Shown: positions 33,399 through 42,685 of the stretch, piece by piece
Layout: each line of letters opens with the position of its first letter
Position numbering within the stretch: position 1 is the first letter of the stretch
NCBI GenBank assembly: GCA_031402435.1
Contig: JANNSJ010000013.1
Location: 1-64,000 of the forward strand
Direction of reading: 5' to 3'
Source of the DNA: UBA11986 sp031402435
GTDB taxonomy: Bacteria > Bacteroidota > Ignavibacteria > UBA10030 > UBA6906
DNA length: 64,000 nt
Notes under the pieces: generated by a model
The model's input: only the letters and a program-made list of their open reading frames with translations
Told to the model about the DNA's origin: nothing
Database searches by the model: none
Made by a program: the position numbers and the translations under genes

Positions 33399-36300
33399 TT
33401 AAGGAGGTAACCGGACAATAAACGTTGCGCCACCATTGCCGTTGGTTTCAATATTCATTTCCCCAGCGTGAGCCTTCACGATGTCATGAGTGATGGAAAG
33501 CCCCAGTCCGGTTCCTTGCGTGCCCTTCTTGGTCGTGAAGAACGGCTGAAGGATTTTGTCCTTGATCGCATCAGGAATACCTGGGCCGTTGTCACCAACT
33601 TCAACGATGATCTTGTCCGCTTCACGTCGTGTTCGCACGGTCAGCTTCGGGAGATACGATCCTGACTTCTTGTCTCCAGCATTGACCTTCTCTCTCATCG
33701 CATCAAAAGCATTCTGGCAGAGGTTGATTATCACCCGGCTGAAATCTTCAGCGATGACAGGAACCTTGCCGATGGAGTCATGCAGATCAAGCACAATGTC
33801 AACGTTGATCGGATTCTTACTCGCCCGCATTCCATGAAATGCGAGGTTCACATATTCCTTCACTAATGCGTTCAGATCGGTCGGTTCTTTCTTGCCGCTT
33901 CCGCCGCGTGAGTGCTGCAACATGGACTTGACAATGCCGTCTGCACGGGTCCCATGTTCGATGATCTTGTTGAGGTTCTTCTTGACGTCGTCAAGGAGCT
34001 GCCGAGCATCCCCGCCGTTGCCGGAAAATTTCTTGATTTCCTCTATTGCTTCATCAACCAATTCCACCGACACAGATGAGAAGTTGTTGACAAAGTTCAG
34101 CGGGTTCTTGATTTCGTGCGCAATGCCGGCGGTGAGTTGACCGAGTGAAGCGAGTTTCTCTTGCTGAACGAGTTGAGCCTGTGTGGCACTTAGTTCAGAG
34201 AGGGCATCTTCAGCCCGTTTCTTTTCCGCTTGCAATTGAATCAGGTCAAGATGAGCTTGATGCGCTTGCGCCTCCGCGAGTTTCAAATCATTGAAACGGG
34301 TAAGCGTAAGGTTAAACACTGCAGCAAACCGTTCGAGCAACGTGGTTGTTTCTTCCGGTTGTGTGTCCGGCGAGGCCATACCGATAAAACCTCGTGAGAA
34401 GTATGCGATGTTTTGCACCCGACGCGTCTGGGAAAGTCCGCCTTTGAAAGGTACGGAGAGTGAACTGAGATGCTGAAAGTACTCCTGCAATTCTTTCCCT
34501 TGCATGTCGATTGTAATGGACTTCGTTCCCTCTTGCCATCCCGTTAACATCTTCTGAAAAGAGCCGTTGCCGCGCAAGTTGGCAGAGAATCCCGTGCTTA
34601 CTTTGCTTCCGTCTTCATCCGTTATCCAGAATTCCGCATTGCCGCGCTCATCTTTCATGATGGCGATGTACAGACGGTTGGGTGCAATTCCTAATGTAAT
34701 GAGTTGCCTGAAGAGCACTGCCGCAGTCTCGGCCAGTTCGTCCGATTTTTGCATGGCAAGGGTTCTGCTTCGAACTCTTTCCAGGCTTGTTTCAATTTGT
34801 GCTTCTCGTGTCTGCACCTCAGCCTGCTTGAGATCAAGGTAGCGCCGAAACGTCAAATCAATGATCGCCTTGAATCGTTGAAGGATGTCGATCTCACTCT
34901 CCGAGTAGGGCTTTTCACTCCATGCATAAAAATTTCCCGTAGAAAACGGAAAGTAGTATCCATGTTCCGTCTGCTCACGATGTTCACGCGGCGTGTACGG
35001 GGCTGACAACCGTGCGGCAAGTGCTTCGTAATAGGACCGGAGGGCTTCATCACTGAGGGTAACAAAATAATTTTCCTGCTTTAGCCAGCATTCATATTGG
35101 TTTTCAAACTCCGGATGTCCCGACATTTCTCCGGTGCCAATCAACGTAAGGGAATCACTCTCCAAAGCATCCGCCGCGGCATAGAATATCACACGGCGGG
35201 AGTCCTTCGACAACAAAGCAACGCCGCATCGTAACGAACCAATGCCGAGTTTCGGCAGTTCAGAGAATACCACGCCCATCGTTTCCGAAATGTCGCTACT
35301 GGTATGCATAGCCATCGCTTTGCCTCTTACTTTTTCCAGAGAGGCCTCAATGGTTGCTTCCCTTGTCTGAGCTTCTGCCTTCTTGAGATCGCAGTATCGG
35401 CGATATGCCATGTCAAAAACAGATGCGGCTCTTCGTTGCAGCGATCTGGCTTCCTCCGAGGGAGGTTGATAGGAAACCATCAACAGCGCTCCTCCGGAAA
35501 AATAGCTGAGATGATAGCACACTCTTTCGGGAATGCTCTCTCCGACGTACCTGGCGATTTCGGGGGCTGCTGTTACCAATACCCGGATCAATTCCATTGC
35601 CATTGCGCCGTCTGCTTCCATCGTATATTCTTGTTGCCCTGAACGGTACACCTCCATCATTTCCCTGGATATGGCGTTTGAATCCCACCGAAACGACGCC
35701 GCGCCTGTTATGATTTTTCCGGATGACAATTCAGGCGACCGAAATGCATGCCATGAAAGAACCTGATCCGAGTTTTCTTCAAACAGATTTATGACGGAAG
35801 TTTCAAGCTCCGGCTGACCCAGTAATCCCATTTGTTCCCGTAAAATACGGGCGACATCCATCAACTCATCAGATGCATGCATCGCCATTGCCCGTGCCCG
35901 GATTCTTTCCAATGCCACTTCAATCTGCGCTTCCCTGGCCTGTGCTTCTGCTTTTTGGAGATCGAGAAATCTTGTATAGGTCTGTTCAAACATTGTTGCG
36001 AAGCGCTTAAATATATCATGAGCTTCCGGACATGGCTCGTGTGTGTGAAATGACAAATACCCATGGTTGAAAAAGGAAAAATGATATATTAAAGTTTCAG
36101 GAAATTGATAGCCCGTTTCTCTAAGATTTTTTATAACGTCACCAATAACAGGCACAGACAATAGATAATCGAAATGCCTTTTCAGGACTTTACCGCCAAC
36201 TTCTTTCACCAAAAAATCGGTGCCGTTTTTCATTGATGAATACACGTCCTTATAAATTGCGCTTTCGGTATGAAGCATTTTAAATGGAGTCTGCAAGCCG

Positions 36301-39215
36301 CCTTCAGGTGAGCTCACCCATACAGTTGCAGCCTTTTCATTTTTCTCCCAAATATTAAAGCCGCAGCTTCCGGTTTTCACACCCAAGGTTTTTATCTGCT
36401 GAAACAACAATATGGCTGCATCTTTTAATTCATCACTATGCTGCATCGCCATTGTTCTTGCGCGAACTCTTTCAAGGGCCAATTGAATTTGCGATTCCCT
36501 TGCTTGTGCTTCCGCTTTTTGAAGGTCGAGGAATCGAGTGTACGTCAAATCGAAAACTCCGGCAAATCTTTCAAGGAGTTGAACAGTTTCAGGAGGGCGG
36601 GGTTCATAAGCGGAAATGGAAAGCATGCCCTTGGAAAAAAAGGCGGCAATTACGAATCCTCCTCTGCTTGAATAATCGTTATCATCAGGGATCCCGCTTA
36701 ATCTGACTCTGTAATCAATCCAGTCTTGCAGTTTTTTCCCGACAAGCTCAATGACCGTTGATTTTCTTTGTTCCTTCCATGCGGCGAATATTTTGTTCAA
36801 TAAAACCGGTTCTTCTATACTTGCGTCGAATTTGCGATTGACTTTCGAGCCACCTCCACTCCAATCGGTTACCCAGAATTCGATGAGTCCTTCCTTCTCA
36901 TTCATTATGCCTATGGTGAGCATCTTTGGAGCTTTGTCTATTTCCTTAAACTGCTGAAAAAGTACTGCTGCAGTTTCAGCCAGTTCATCGCTTTTCTGCA
37001 TCGCCATTGTTCTTGCCCGGACTCTTTCCAGTGCCAATTGAATCTGTGCTTCTCGAGCCTGTGCTTCCGCCAGAGCAATGTCGGTGTAACGCTTATACGA
37101 CAGGTCAAAAACATTCCTGAAGCGTTTGAGGATTTCCAGTTGCTGTTCTGTAATTGACTCAAAGGTGGAAATGCCAAGAGCTCCTATTCCCACTGAGTAG
37201 AAATAGTAATGAAGCTCCGAAGCAGCATTCAGTTTATCATCGTGCTTTTGTGGGAAACTGTTGACAAAACTCTTCCAGTCATCCAGCGATTGGCCGGTGA
37301 TGGCAATATCCGCGAATGCCTCGCTCGATTGTCTCAGTTTATCGCTTAAGAATTTAATAACGGGATGCAGGTCGTAAGGCACTACGGCAAACTCGGCTCC
37401 TGCATAATCTGAATACTGATAGCCATGGTAAAATCCCTTCTCGTCCTGGTTAATAACGATTTGGGAGTTGCGCAAGATGTCATCTGAAAACCCCAATGTC
37501 TGCAATTGTCTGAAAACCGATTCGCACACATTCAGCAATTCTTCGGATTTTCTCATGCTCATTGCCTGAGCCCGCACTCTCTCCAACGCCGCTTCGATCC
37601 TGGCTTCTTTTGCCTGCGTTTCAGCTTGCGCCACATCCATGTATCTCCGGTAGGCAAAATCAAAAACGTTCCTGAACCGCTTCAGTACTTCAAGTTTTTC
37701 TTCGCCAATGGAACTGAACGTTGAAATTCCGATAGACCCTGTTCCAATGGAATACAAGTAGTAATGCAGCGCAGCAATATGTTTTATCCTCGGATCATCC
37801 TTTTCCCCGCTTCGTCTTCTGAATTGTTTCCACTCCACCAAGTCCTTACCGGTAAACACTGTCTCCGAGAACGCATCACGTGCGCTTCGGATCTGCTGTA
37901 CTTGTCTTTTTATGACGGGATGAATATCGTAGTGCAGTGGAGTGATGCTTTTGCCGATCTCGTTGGAGTAATCATAATTCAGAAATGTTCTTTTATCATC
38001 ATTATGAATGTTGACCATTGCATTTCTGAGTTCATTGAAACCCAATGCCTGCAATTCTTTGAATAACACTTCGCAAACATCCGGCAGGTCTTCCGGCTTT
38101 CTCATTCCCAATGCCTGTGCGCGCACTTTTTCCAGCGAAGCTTGAATCTGTGATTCTCTTGCCTGTGCATGAGCCTGTTCAATATCCAAATAGCGTGTAT
38201 AGGCCAGTTCAAATACATTCAGGAAACGACCAAATAGACTCAGCTCCTCTTTACTCAACGGCAGATACGTGGAAATACCCAACGCCACGGGCCCCAGTGA
38301 GTGCCAATAATAATTGAGCGAGTTGGCTTCTTCCAGGAACCTGTCAATAAACACATTGGTGGTCTTCTGATACGCGATCCAATCCTTTACCTTCTTGCCT
38401 TTGATATGCGTAATAAACACTTCACCCTTGCCCTTGAGCATTTTTGCGGCAAAGGCTTTATGCACTTTATGGTTAGTGTAGCTGGTCTCAGTTACAGTTG
38501 TTTTCTTATGTTTTGCATAGTATTCATAATTCATATACGTGCCCCGGCTCTCATAAAAGATGGCCGTTTGCACATTGCGGATTTCTTTTACACCCAATGA
38601 TTGCATCTGAAGAGAAATGGTTTTGCACACTTCCGGCATATCGGCCGGTTCTTTCATACTCAGGGCAACCGTACGGACCTTTTCTAATGCCGTTTCAATT
38701 TCCAACGCCCGGTTTTTATTTTCTAACTCAATGGTGCGGCGTTTTACTGCTTCACGGAGTTGACGGTTTTCTTCTGCAATCTTATCAGTAGCTATGTTTT
38801 CACCCTCTCCGGCCCTTGCGTCGGGAAAAGACGAATGTTGATGAGCTATCTTCCAGCCCTGTTTCTTTTTCTGCATCAAGGTTGAAGCTCTGAACTTGGA
38901 ATAAAAAATCCACTCTCCGTCCGCCAGGACATACACATCGCAAACCTCGTGAACGAGGATGAGATTGCCCTGCGCTTCAATTGTGGTAATCCTGTTCCGC
39001 ATTTCCAGTTTACCGGCAACCTGATCAATGGTGTCACGCAGGAACTTGACTGCAGCCTTCTTCGTGTCAAACACCTCGGTTTCTGCGCTGCCGACCTGTG
39101 TGTAGTCATCAACAAGCAGCGAAGACATGCCTTTTACATCGCCTTTCAAATACCCCTTCCAGTAGGCGTTGTACACTTTCAGGATTTCCGCTTCCAGTTT
39201 CTTGGTGAGTTTCAT
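33399..39215 (-). CDS. Giant sensor histidine kinase with eight tandem sensor modules
   Basis: 1938 residues, no signal peptide or membrane helix seen, so cytoplasmic. Residues 1-130 are SnoaL-like (DDYTQVGSAETEVFDTKKAA); a coiled coil follows to about 175. Then come eight tandem modules of about 183-190 residues. Each opens with an amphipathic helix (LERVRARAMAM.KSDEL type) and closes with a helix of the form RYLDLQKAEAQAREAQI. In DNA the junctions recur every 550-572 bases (near 38118, 37568, 37018, 36462, 35898, 35326, 34769). Modules are mutually diverged, with conserved aromatic and GISTF/ISAYEP-like cores suggesting a GAF-like fold. The catalytic end has H-box HEIKNPLNFVNN, N-box NLCQNAFDAM, VGDNGPGIP and FFTTKKGTQGTGLGLS. 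It feeds the two receivers just downstream. Confidence 0.93.
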   Translation of the reverse strand: MKLTKKLEAEILKVYNAYWKGYLKGDVKGMSSLLVDDYTQVGSAETEVFDTKKAAVKFLRDTIDQVAGKLEMRNRITTIEAQGNLILVHEVCDVYVLADGEWIFYSKFRASTLMQKKKQGWKIAHQHSSFPDARAGEGENIATDKIAEENRQLREAVKRRTIELENKNRALEIETALEKVRTVALSMKEPADMPEVCKTISLQMQSLGVKEIRNVQTAIFYESRGTYMNYEYYAKHKKTTVTETSYTNHKVHKAFAAKMLKGKGEVFITHIKGKKVKDWIAYQKTTNVFIDRFLEEANSLNYYWHSLGPVALGISTYLPLSKEELSLFGRFLNVFELAYTRYLDIEQAHAQARESQIQASLEKVRAQALGMRKPEDLPDVCEVLFKELQALGFNELRNAMVNIHNDDKRTFLNYDYSNEIGKSITPLHYDIHPVIKRQVQQIRSARDAFSETVFTGKDLVEWKQFRRRSGEKDDPRIKHIAALHYYLYSIGTGSIGISTFSSIGEEKLEVLKRFRNVFDFAYRRYMDVAQAETQAKEARIEAALERVRAQAMSMRKSEELLNVCESVFRQLQTLGFSDDILRNSQIVINQDEKGFYHGYQYSDYAGAEFAVVPYDLHPVIKFLSDKLRQSSEAFADIAITGQSLDDWKSFVNSFPQKHDDKLNAASELHYYFYSVGIGALGISTFESITEQQLEILKRFRNVFDLSYKRYTDIALAEAQAREAQIQLALERVRARTMAMQKSDELAETAAVLFQQFKEIDKAPKMLTIGIMNEKEGLIEFWVTDWSGGGSKVNRKFDASIEEPVLLNKIFAAWKEQRKSTVIELVGKKLQDWIDYRVRLSGIPDDNDYSSRGGFVIAAFFSKGMLSISAYEPRPPETVQLLERFAGVFDLTYTRFLDLQKAEAQARESQIQLALERVRARTMAMQHSDELKDAAILLFQQIKTLGVKTGSCGFNIWEKNEKAATVWVSSPEGGLQTPFKMLHTESAIYKDVYSSMKNGTDFLVKEVGGKVLKRHFDYLLSVPVIGDVIKNLRETGYQFPETLIYHFSFFNHGYLSFHTHEPCPEAHDIFKRFATMFEQTYTRFLDLQKAEAQAREAQIEVALERIRARAMAMHASDELMDVARILREQMGLLGQPELETSVINLFEENSDQVLSWHAFRSPELSSGKIITGAASFRWDSNAISREMMEVYRSGQQEYTMEADGAMAMELIRVLVTAAPEIARYVGESIPERVCYHLSYFSGGALLMVSYQPPSEEARSLQRRAASVFDMAYRRYCDLKKAEAQTREATIEASLEKVRGKAMAMHTSSDISETMGVVFSELPKLGIGSLRCGVALLSKDSRRVIFYAAADALESDSLTLIGTGEMSGHPEFENQYECWLKQENYFVTLSDEALRSYYEALAARLSAPYTPREHREQTEHGYYFPFSTGNFYAWSEKPYSESEIDILQRFKAIIDLTFRRYLDLKQAEVQTREAQIETSLERVRSRTLAMQKSDELAETAAVLFRQLITLGIAPNRLYIAIMKDERGNAEFWITDEDGSKVSTGFSANLRGNGSFQKMLTGWQEGTKSITIDMQGKELQEYFQHLSSLSVPFKGGLSQTRRVQNIAYFSRGFIGMASPDTQPEETTTLLERFAAVFNLTLTRFNDLKLAEAQAHQAHLDLIQLQAEKKRAEDALSELSATQAQLVQQEKLASLGQLTAGIAHEIKNPLNFVNNFSSVSVELVDEAIEEIKKFSGNGGDARQLLDDVKKNLNKIIEHGTRADGIVKSMLQHSRGGSGKKEPTDLNALVKEYVNLAFHGMRASKNPINVDIVLDLHDSIGKVPVIAEDFSRVIINLCQNAFDAMREKVNAGDKKSGSYLPKLTVRTRREADKIIVEVGDNGPGIPDAIKDKILQPFFTTKKGTQGTGLGLSITHDIVKAHAGEMNIETNGNGGATFIVRLPP

Positions 39216-39294
39216 TGTTGGTTGATGAGACGTGCTGGCAACAGGGCGGCTTCTTTGTTATTTCTGACTGTGCAGTGTTTCAGACTTTGCGACT

Positions 39295-39645
39295 TTACGG
39301 AATGGTCGAAAAATGAGCTACAGCTTCCTCACGTGTCTTGTAAATTTCAAATACTGAATTGAGCTTTGTGATTGCCATGATCACATTGATCTCCTTGTCG
39401 AGGCCGCATAATGCAAGGTGCCATCCCCGATGTTTGTAGCTGATATACGCCAACATGAGCACTCCGATCCCTTCGCTATTTGCATAAGGGACTCCATGCA
39501 GATCGATTACCAGATTCCGTTGCTCCTGATTGACCATTTCAAGAACCTTTTGGCGAAGCTCATCCACAGCCTTGCCTCCAACCAAAGCGCTGGCAACGGA
39601 GAGAATCGTTATGTTATTAACGGTTGTTGAGCTTACTGACTTCAT
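39295..39645 (-). CDS. STAS domain protein, anti-sigma factor antagonist-like
   Basis: 116-residue single STAS domain of the SpoIIAA/RsbV type. The core has LVIDLHGVPYANSEGIGVLM, in which Ser of NSEGIGVL matches the phosphorylated serine of anti-anti-sigma factors, and a C-terminal EIYKTREEAVAHF helix. In known systems the phosphorylated form is inactive and a SpoIIE-type phosphatase reactivates it. Two such phosphatases (31767-32957, 54804-56096) are in this cluster. No RsbW-like anti-sigma kinase is present, so either it lies elsewhere or one of the Hanks kinases acts on this protein. GGAGG sits six bases before the ATG. It lies 79 bases upstream of the giant kinase gene. Confidence 0.92.
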   Translation of the reverse strand: MKSVSSTTVNNITILSVASALVGGKAVDELRQKVLEMVNQEQRNLVIDLHGVPYANSEGIGVLMLAYISYKHRGWHLALCGLDKEINVIMAITKLNSVFEIYKTREEAVAHFSTIP

Positions 39646-39720
39646 GGTACACCTCCAACAAATGTTTGTCGGTTCTTAACTTTATATCAGAAGGATTATT
39701 TTCTTCAACAACTCCGGACC

Positions 39721-42396
39721 CTAATTTCCATTCACAAGCTTCTGAAACCGCGCGTTCCCCCTCAAAGGTTTCCACGTTGGGTCTATTCTGAGGAGTTGCA
39801 CGGAGAAGTCCGCCGGAATGGAAAGAAGCCGTTCCAGCACATCGAGTGCTTTCTCTTGTTCACCAACGATCGTGTACACTGTTGCGAGTGAGACGAGCCT
39901 GTAACCTCCGCGCCAGGCCTCCTTTTCAACCGGAAGAAGGTCGACTCCCTTCTGTGCCTCCCGGATAGCGTCCTCTTTCCGTCCGAGGCCTGCATATGCG
40001 ATACCGAGCGCGCTATGGAAACGCCCATCCTCCGGCGTGATAACAAGGAGAGACTCAACCTGCTTGCGCGCTTCATCAAAAAATTGTCGGGACCTGGAGG
40101 CATCTCCAATAGTCTGTTCGATTCTCGCTTGAATCAGTGAGACGGGCATGTAGAAGAACTGGTTGTCCAAACCACCCATCGGGCTTATCGTCTTGAGGTC
40201 TGCTTGTGCAGCGCTTTTGTCTCCACGATACCAATCCACCCGGAGCTTTGTGTAGAGGACAATCGCTGTTGGTCTTTGGTTGACACTCATTGCATCTGCG
40301 AGGACTTTATCTGCTCGTTCCAGGTCGCCGGTTGAGAGCAGAATGTTCATTGCTTTGTTTGCCGGAACAAATTCATTGTCAGGTGAAATGAGCAGTGTTC
40401 GATCATAAGCAGCCTCCGCCTCATCATAGCGCCGAAGCAGGGTGAGAGTCTCGCCCAGTTGACGAACAATCTCTGTGCCCCGGGGGTTTGCCGCTATAGC
40501 TTTCTTGTATGACTCAATCGCCTCAGTCATCCTCCCCTGCCTTCTCCTGACAGAAGCAATTCCCTGATGAACGTCAGCATTGTTCGGTTGATACTGGAGC
40601 GCCAGGTCGAATTCCTTCAGAGCGCTTTCATAATCCAATCTTCCCTGGTAATAGTACCACCCCATGGCAGCATGTGCATCGGCGAGGTGCGGATCGAGTT
40701 CGACTGCGCGCTCAGCAGCTTCTTTTGCTTTTGTAATGCGTCCTTCAGTTCTGTCGTAGTACATCCAATACATCATTGAATGGGCACTGGCTGTCTTCGC
40801 ATATGCTGCCGCAAAGGCGGGATCGGCGGCAATTGCCTGCCCGTACAACCGTATTTGCGACTCGAAGTTCACCCGTTCAACACTTCGATTCTCATATTCG
40901 AGACCTTTGAGATAGTAGTCATATGCTTGGGCATTGTTAGTCAGTTTTTTGCCTAGGCCTTCCTTCTCGCGTTGAAGAAGTTCAAGATCCAGGGCGCGGG
41001 CTACTTCAGAGGCCACATCAGCCTGAATCGTAAACGCGTCTGAGAATGTCGCTTCGAATGTCTGGGACCACGTCTGAAGAGTGGTGCTCACGCTAATAAG
41101 TTCAGGATTTACACGGACTCGCTGATCTTTCCCTCCCGACCAGCGAACAGTTCCCATGAGAATATAGTTGACGCCAAGCTCCTCGCCAATTTGTTTGACG
41201 GTCTTTGTGGATTTCTTGTATTCCCTTGCACTCGACCTTGCAATCACGCCAAGACCCGAAATACGAGAAAGCCTGCCGGTAATTTCATCCGTAATGCCGT
41301 CTGCAAAATATTCCTTCTCAGGGTCTCCAAGATTCTCAAATGGGAGGACTGCCAGGGTTTTGGGTCCGGTACTTCCATTGTTTCCTCTCCATGGTTGCAG
41401 GAACAACAGTGCACCGACAACAACCACAACACATACCGCAAGCACAACGAGAAGAGTTTTCTTCCTACTGGATGGACGTTCGACTGAAGCTGAATCGGTT
41501 CTCTCGTTGGATATCGGTGCCGGTGCGAAAACAGGAATCTGCGTCAGTGTCTTCCGCGAGACTCTGCCGGAATCTTTTTTCGTTCGACGGAGTTCAATGA
41601 CCATATCATTAACCGTCTGATAGCGCTCCTCGGGATCTTTCTCCAACGCACGGTTGATGACATGCAGAAGTTCAGAACCTGCTTCGGGAAGATACTTTGT
41701 GAGTGGTTCCGCTTCTTCATTGAGTATGGAATACATGATTGCTGCGTCATGCTCACCACGGAAAGGAAGTTTACCTGTCAGCATTTCAAACAGCACAACA
41801 CCGAAGGAGAAGATGTCTGCGCGACCATCGATCTCCGCCCCTTGAATTTGCTCCGGTGCCATGTATGCCAGTGTACCAACTGTGGAGGAGGCTTTGGTGA
41901 GCTTGAGTGAGCCTTTCAGTTTTGCCAACCCGAAATCCATCACCTTAATTTGATTGCGAGCGTTGACCATGATGTTCTCGCACTTGATGTCCCGATGGAC
42001 AATTCCCTTTGAGTGCGCCTCGTGCAACGCTTCGCCAATCTGGATGGCATACCCGATGGCATCGTTCACCTGTAAGGGCGGACGGCCGTCCGCCCCTACG
42101 AGGACTTTCTGCCGCAACGTCTGTCCCTCGACGAATTCCATGTCGATGAAACTCTGACCTTCGTGCTCACCAATGGAATGAATGCTGCAGACATTCGGGT
42201 GATTCAGGGCCGAGGCAGCTTTGGCTTCCTGCAAAAACCGCGCCTGCTCTGCTTCGTTGGCTGTGAGGTGATGAGGGAGAAACTTCAGCGCAACGATTCT
42301 ATCGAGCTTCAGGTCCTGGGCCTTGTACACAACACCCATGCCGCCCTCGCCGAGCTTCTCAAGTATTTTGTAGTGGGAGATTGTCTGTCCGATCAT
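39721..42396 (-). CDS. Ser/Thr kinase D: kinase - TM - TolB/cyclase-like - TPR
   Basis: 891 residues. GEGGMGVVYKAQD, HRDIKCEN, DFGLAK and AYMAPEQ are intact. Compared with its paralogues the kinase domain has extra residues (about VGADGRPPLQ) after TLRQKV, encoded by a palindromic element at 42073-42100. One membrane helix (LLVVLAVCVVVVVGALLFL, near 318-340), then a TolB/adenylate-cyclase-associated domain (LAVLPFENLGDPEKEYFADG) and at least eight TPRs (AHAAMGWYYYQGRLDYESAL and others). The start overlaps the TGA of mini-ORF 3 (ATGA), with GGAGG just upstream. It ends 75 bases before the STAS gene, so the STAS gene is probably transcribed with it. Confidence 0.92.
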   Translation of the reverse strand: MIGQTISHYKILEKLGEGGMGVVYKAQDLKLDRIVALKFLPHHLTANEAEQARFLQEAKAASALNHPNVCSIHSIGEHEGQSFIDMEFVEGQTLRQKVLVGADGRPPLQVNDAIGYAIQIGEALHEAHSKGIVHRDIKCENIMVNARNQIKVMDFGLAKLKGSLKLTKASSTVGTLAYMAPEQIQGAEIDGRADIFSFGVVLFEMLTGKLPFRGEHDAAIMYSILNEEAEPLTKYLPEAGSELLHVINRALEKDPEERYQTVNDMVIELRRTKKDSGRVSRKTLTQIPVFAPAPISNERTDSASVERPSSRKKTLLVVLAVCVVVVVGALLFLQPWRGNNGSTGPKTLAVLPFENLGDPEKEYFADGITDEITGRLSRISGLGVIARSSAREYKKSTKTVKQIGEELGVNYILMGTVRWSGGKDQRVRVNPELISVSTTLQTWSQTFEATFSDAFTIQADVASEVARALDLELLQREKEGLGKKLTNNAQAYDYYLKGLEYENRSVERVNFESQIRLYGQAIAADPAFAAAYAKTASAHSMMYWMYYDRTEGRITKAKEAAERAVELDPHLADAHAAMGWYYYQGRLDYESALKEFDLALQYQPNNADVHQGIASVRRRQGRMTEAIESYKKAIAANPRGTEIVRQLGETLTLLRRYDEAEAAYDRTLLISPDNEFVPANKAMNILLSTGDLERADKVLADAMSVNQRPTAIVLYTKLRVDWYRGDKSAAQADLKTISPMGGLDNQFFYMPVSLIQARIEQTIGDASRSRQFFDEARKQVESLLVITPEDGRFHSALGIAYAGLGRKEDAIREAQKGVDLLPVEKEAWRGGYRLVSLATVYTIVGEQEKALDVLERLLSIPADFSVQLLRIDPTWKPLRGNARFQKLVNGN
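42073..42100. repeat. 28-bp palindrome inside the kinase D gene
   Basis: GTAAGGGCGGACGG joined directly to CCGTCCGCCCCTAC, a palindrome with one mismatch. It is in frame and adds residues absent from paralogous kinases, so it looks like an inserted REP-like element. Confidence 0.8.
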
Positions 42397-42539
42397 AAAA
42401 CGCCTCCGCCTTCACTTCGTTTCGGCGGATTCTGAAAATCACAACCACTCACAACAATAGTTCGTTGGCAATTTTCGGACATGCCACCCTCGCCCAGCTT
42501 CTCGATTATCTTATAATGAGATATTACCTGCCCAATCAT
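42393..42539 (-). CDS. Kinase-leader mini-ORF 3 (48 codons)
   Basis: Begins MIGQVISHYKIIEKLGEGGM, a kinase-like N-terminus, then SENCQRTIVVSGCDFQNP and a basic tail. The TGA overlaps the kinase D start (ATGA), and its own ATG overlaps the stop of mini-ORF 4 (ATGA at 42536-42539). Its second half matches mini-ORF 2 position by position (about half of the residues identical), which argues for descent from one element and perhaps for selection. Its hairpin (TCCGCC...GGCGGA) supplies the ribosome site of kinase D. Confidence 0.45.
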   Translation of the reverse strand: MIGQVISHYKIIEKLGEGGMSENCQRTIVVSGCDFQNPPKRSEGGGVL

Positions 42540-42616
42540 ATTTGAGTCTTCCTGTAAGTCGACAAGACTTGTAGACCTACATCATTATTGTAATGGGAAA
42601 GGGTTTGGCCAATCAT
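42536..42616 (-). CDS. Kinase-leader mini-ORF 4 (26 codons)
   Basis: Begins MIGQTLSHYNNDVGLQ and ends with a TGA overlapping the start of mini-ORF 3 (ATGA). Only the first nine codons resemble kinases; the rest is encoded by a GTCGAC-centred repeat that recurs before kinase F, where the intact reading would have been almost the same (MIGQTISHCNNNVGRQ). It starts 69 bases after kinase E. Together with mini-ORF 3 it forms a two-step coupled leader before kinase D. Confidence 0.4.
   Translation of the reverse strand: MIGQTLSHYNNDVGLQVLSTYRKTQI
42540..42600. repeat. GTCGAC repeat, copy 1
   Basis: About 61 bases closely matching 48160-48220, including tgtaagtcgac and gtagacctaca arms. It lies immediately before a kinase-like ATG in both places. 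Confidence 0.75.
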
Positions 42617-42685
42617 AGCTACCTTTTCATCAGTTGTTGATTTCCATTATTGACAATTCAGATCCTCCAGTACCAAACGACTTCT

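Noticed and set aside
33399..39215. CRISPR-like or direct-repeat array
   Set aside because: The periodic similarity at 550-572 bases comes from repeated protein modules in one open frame, not from short DNA repeats with spacers.
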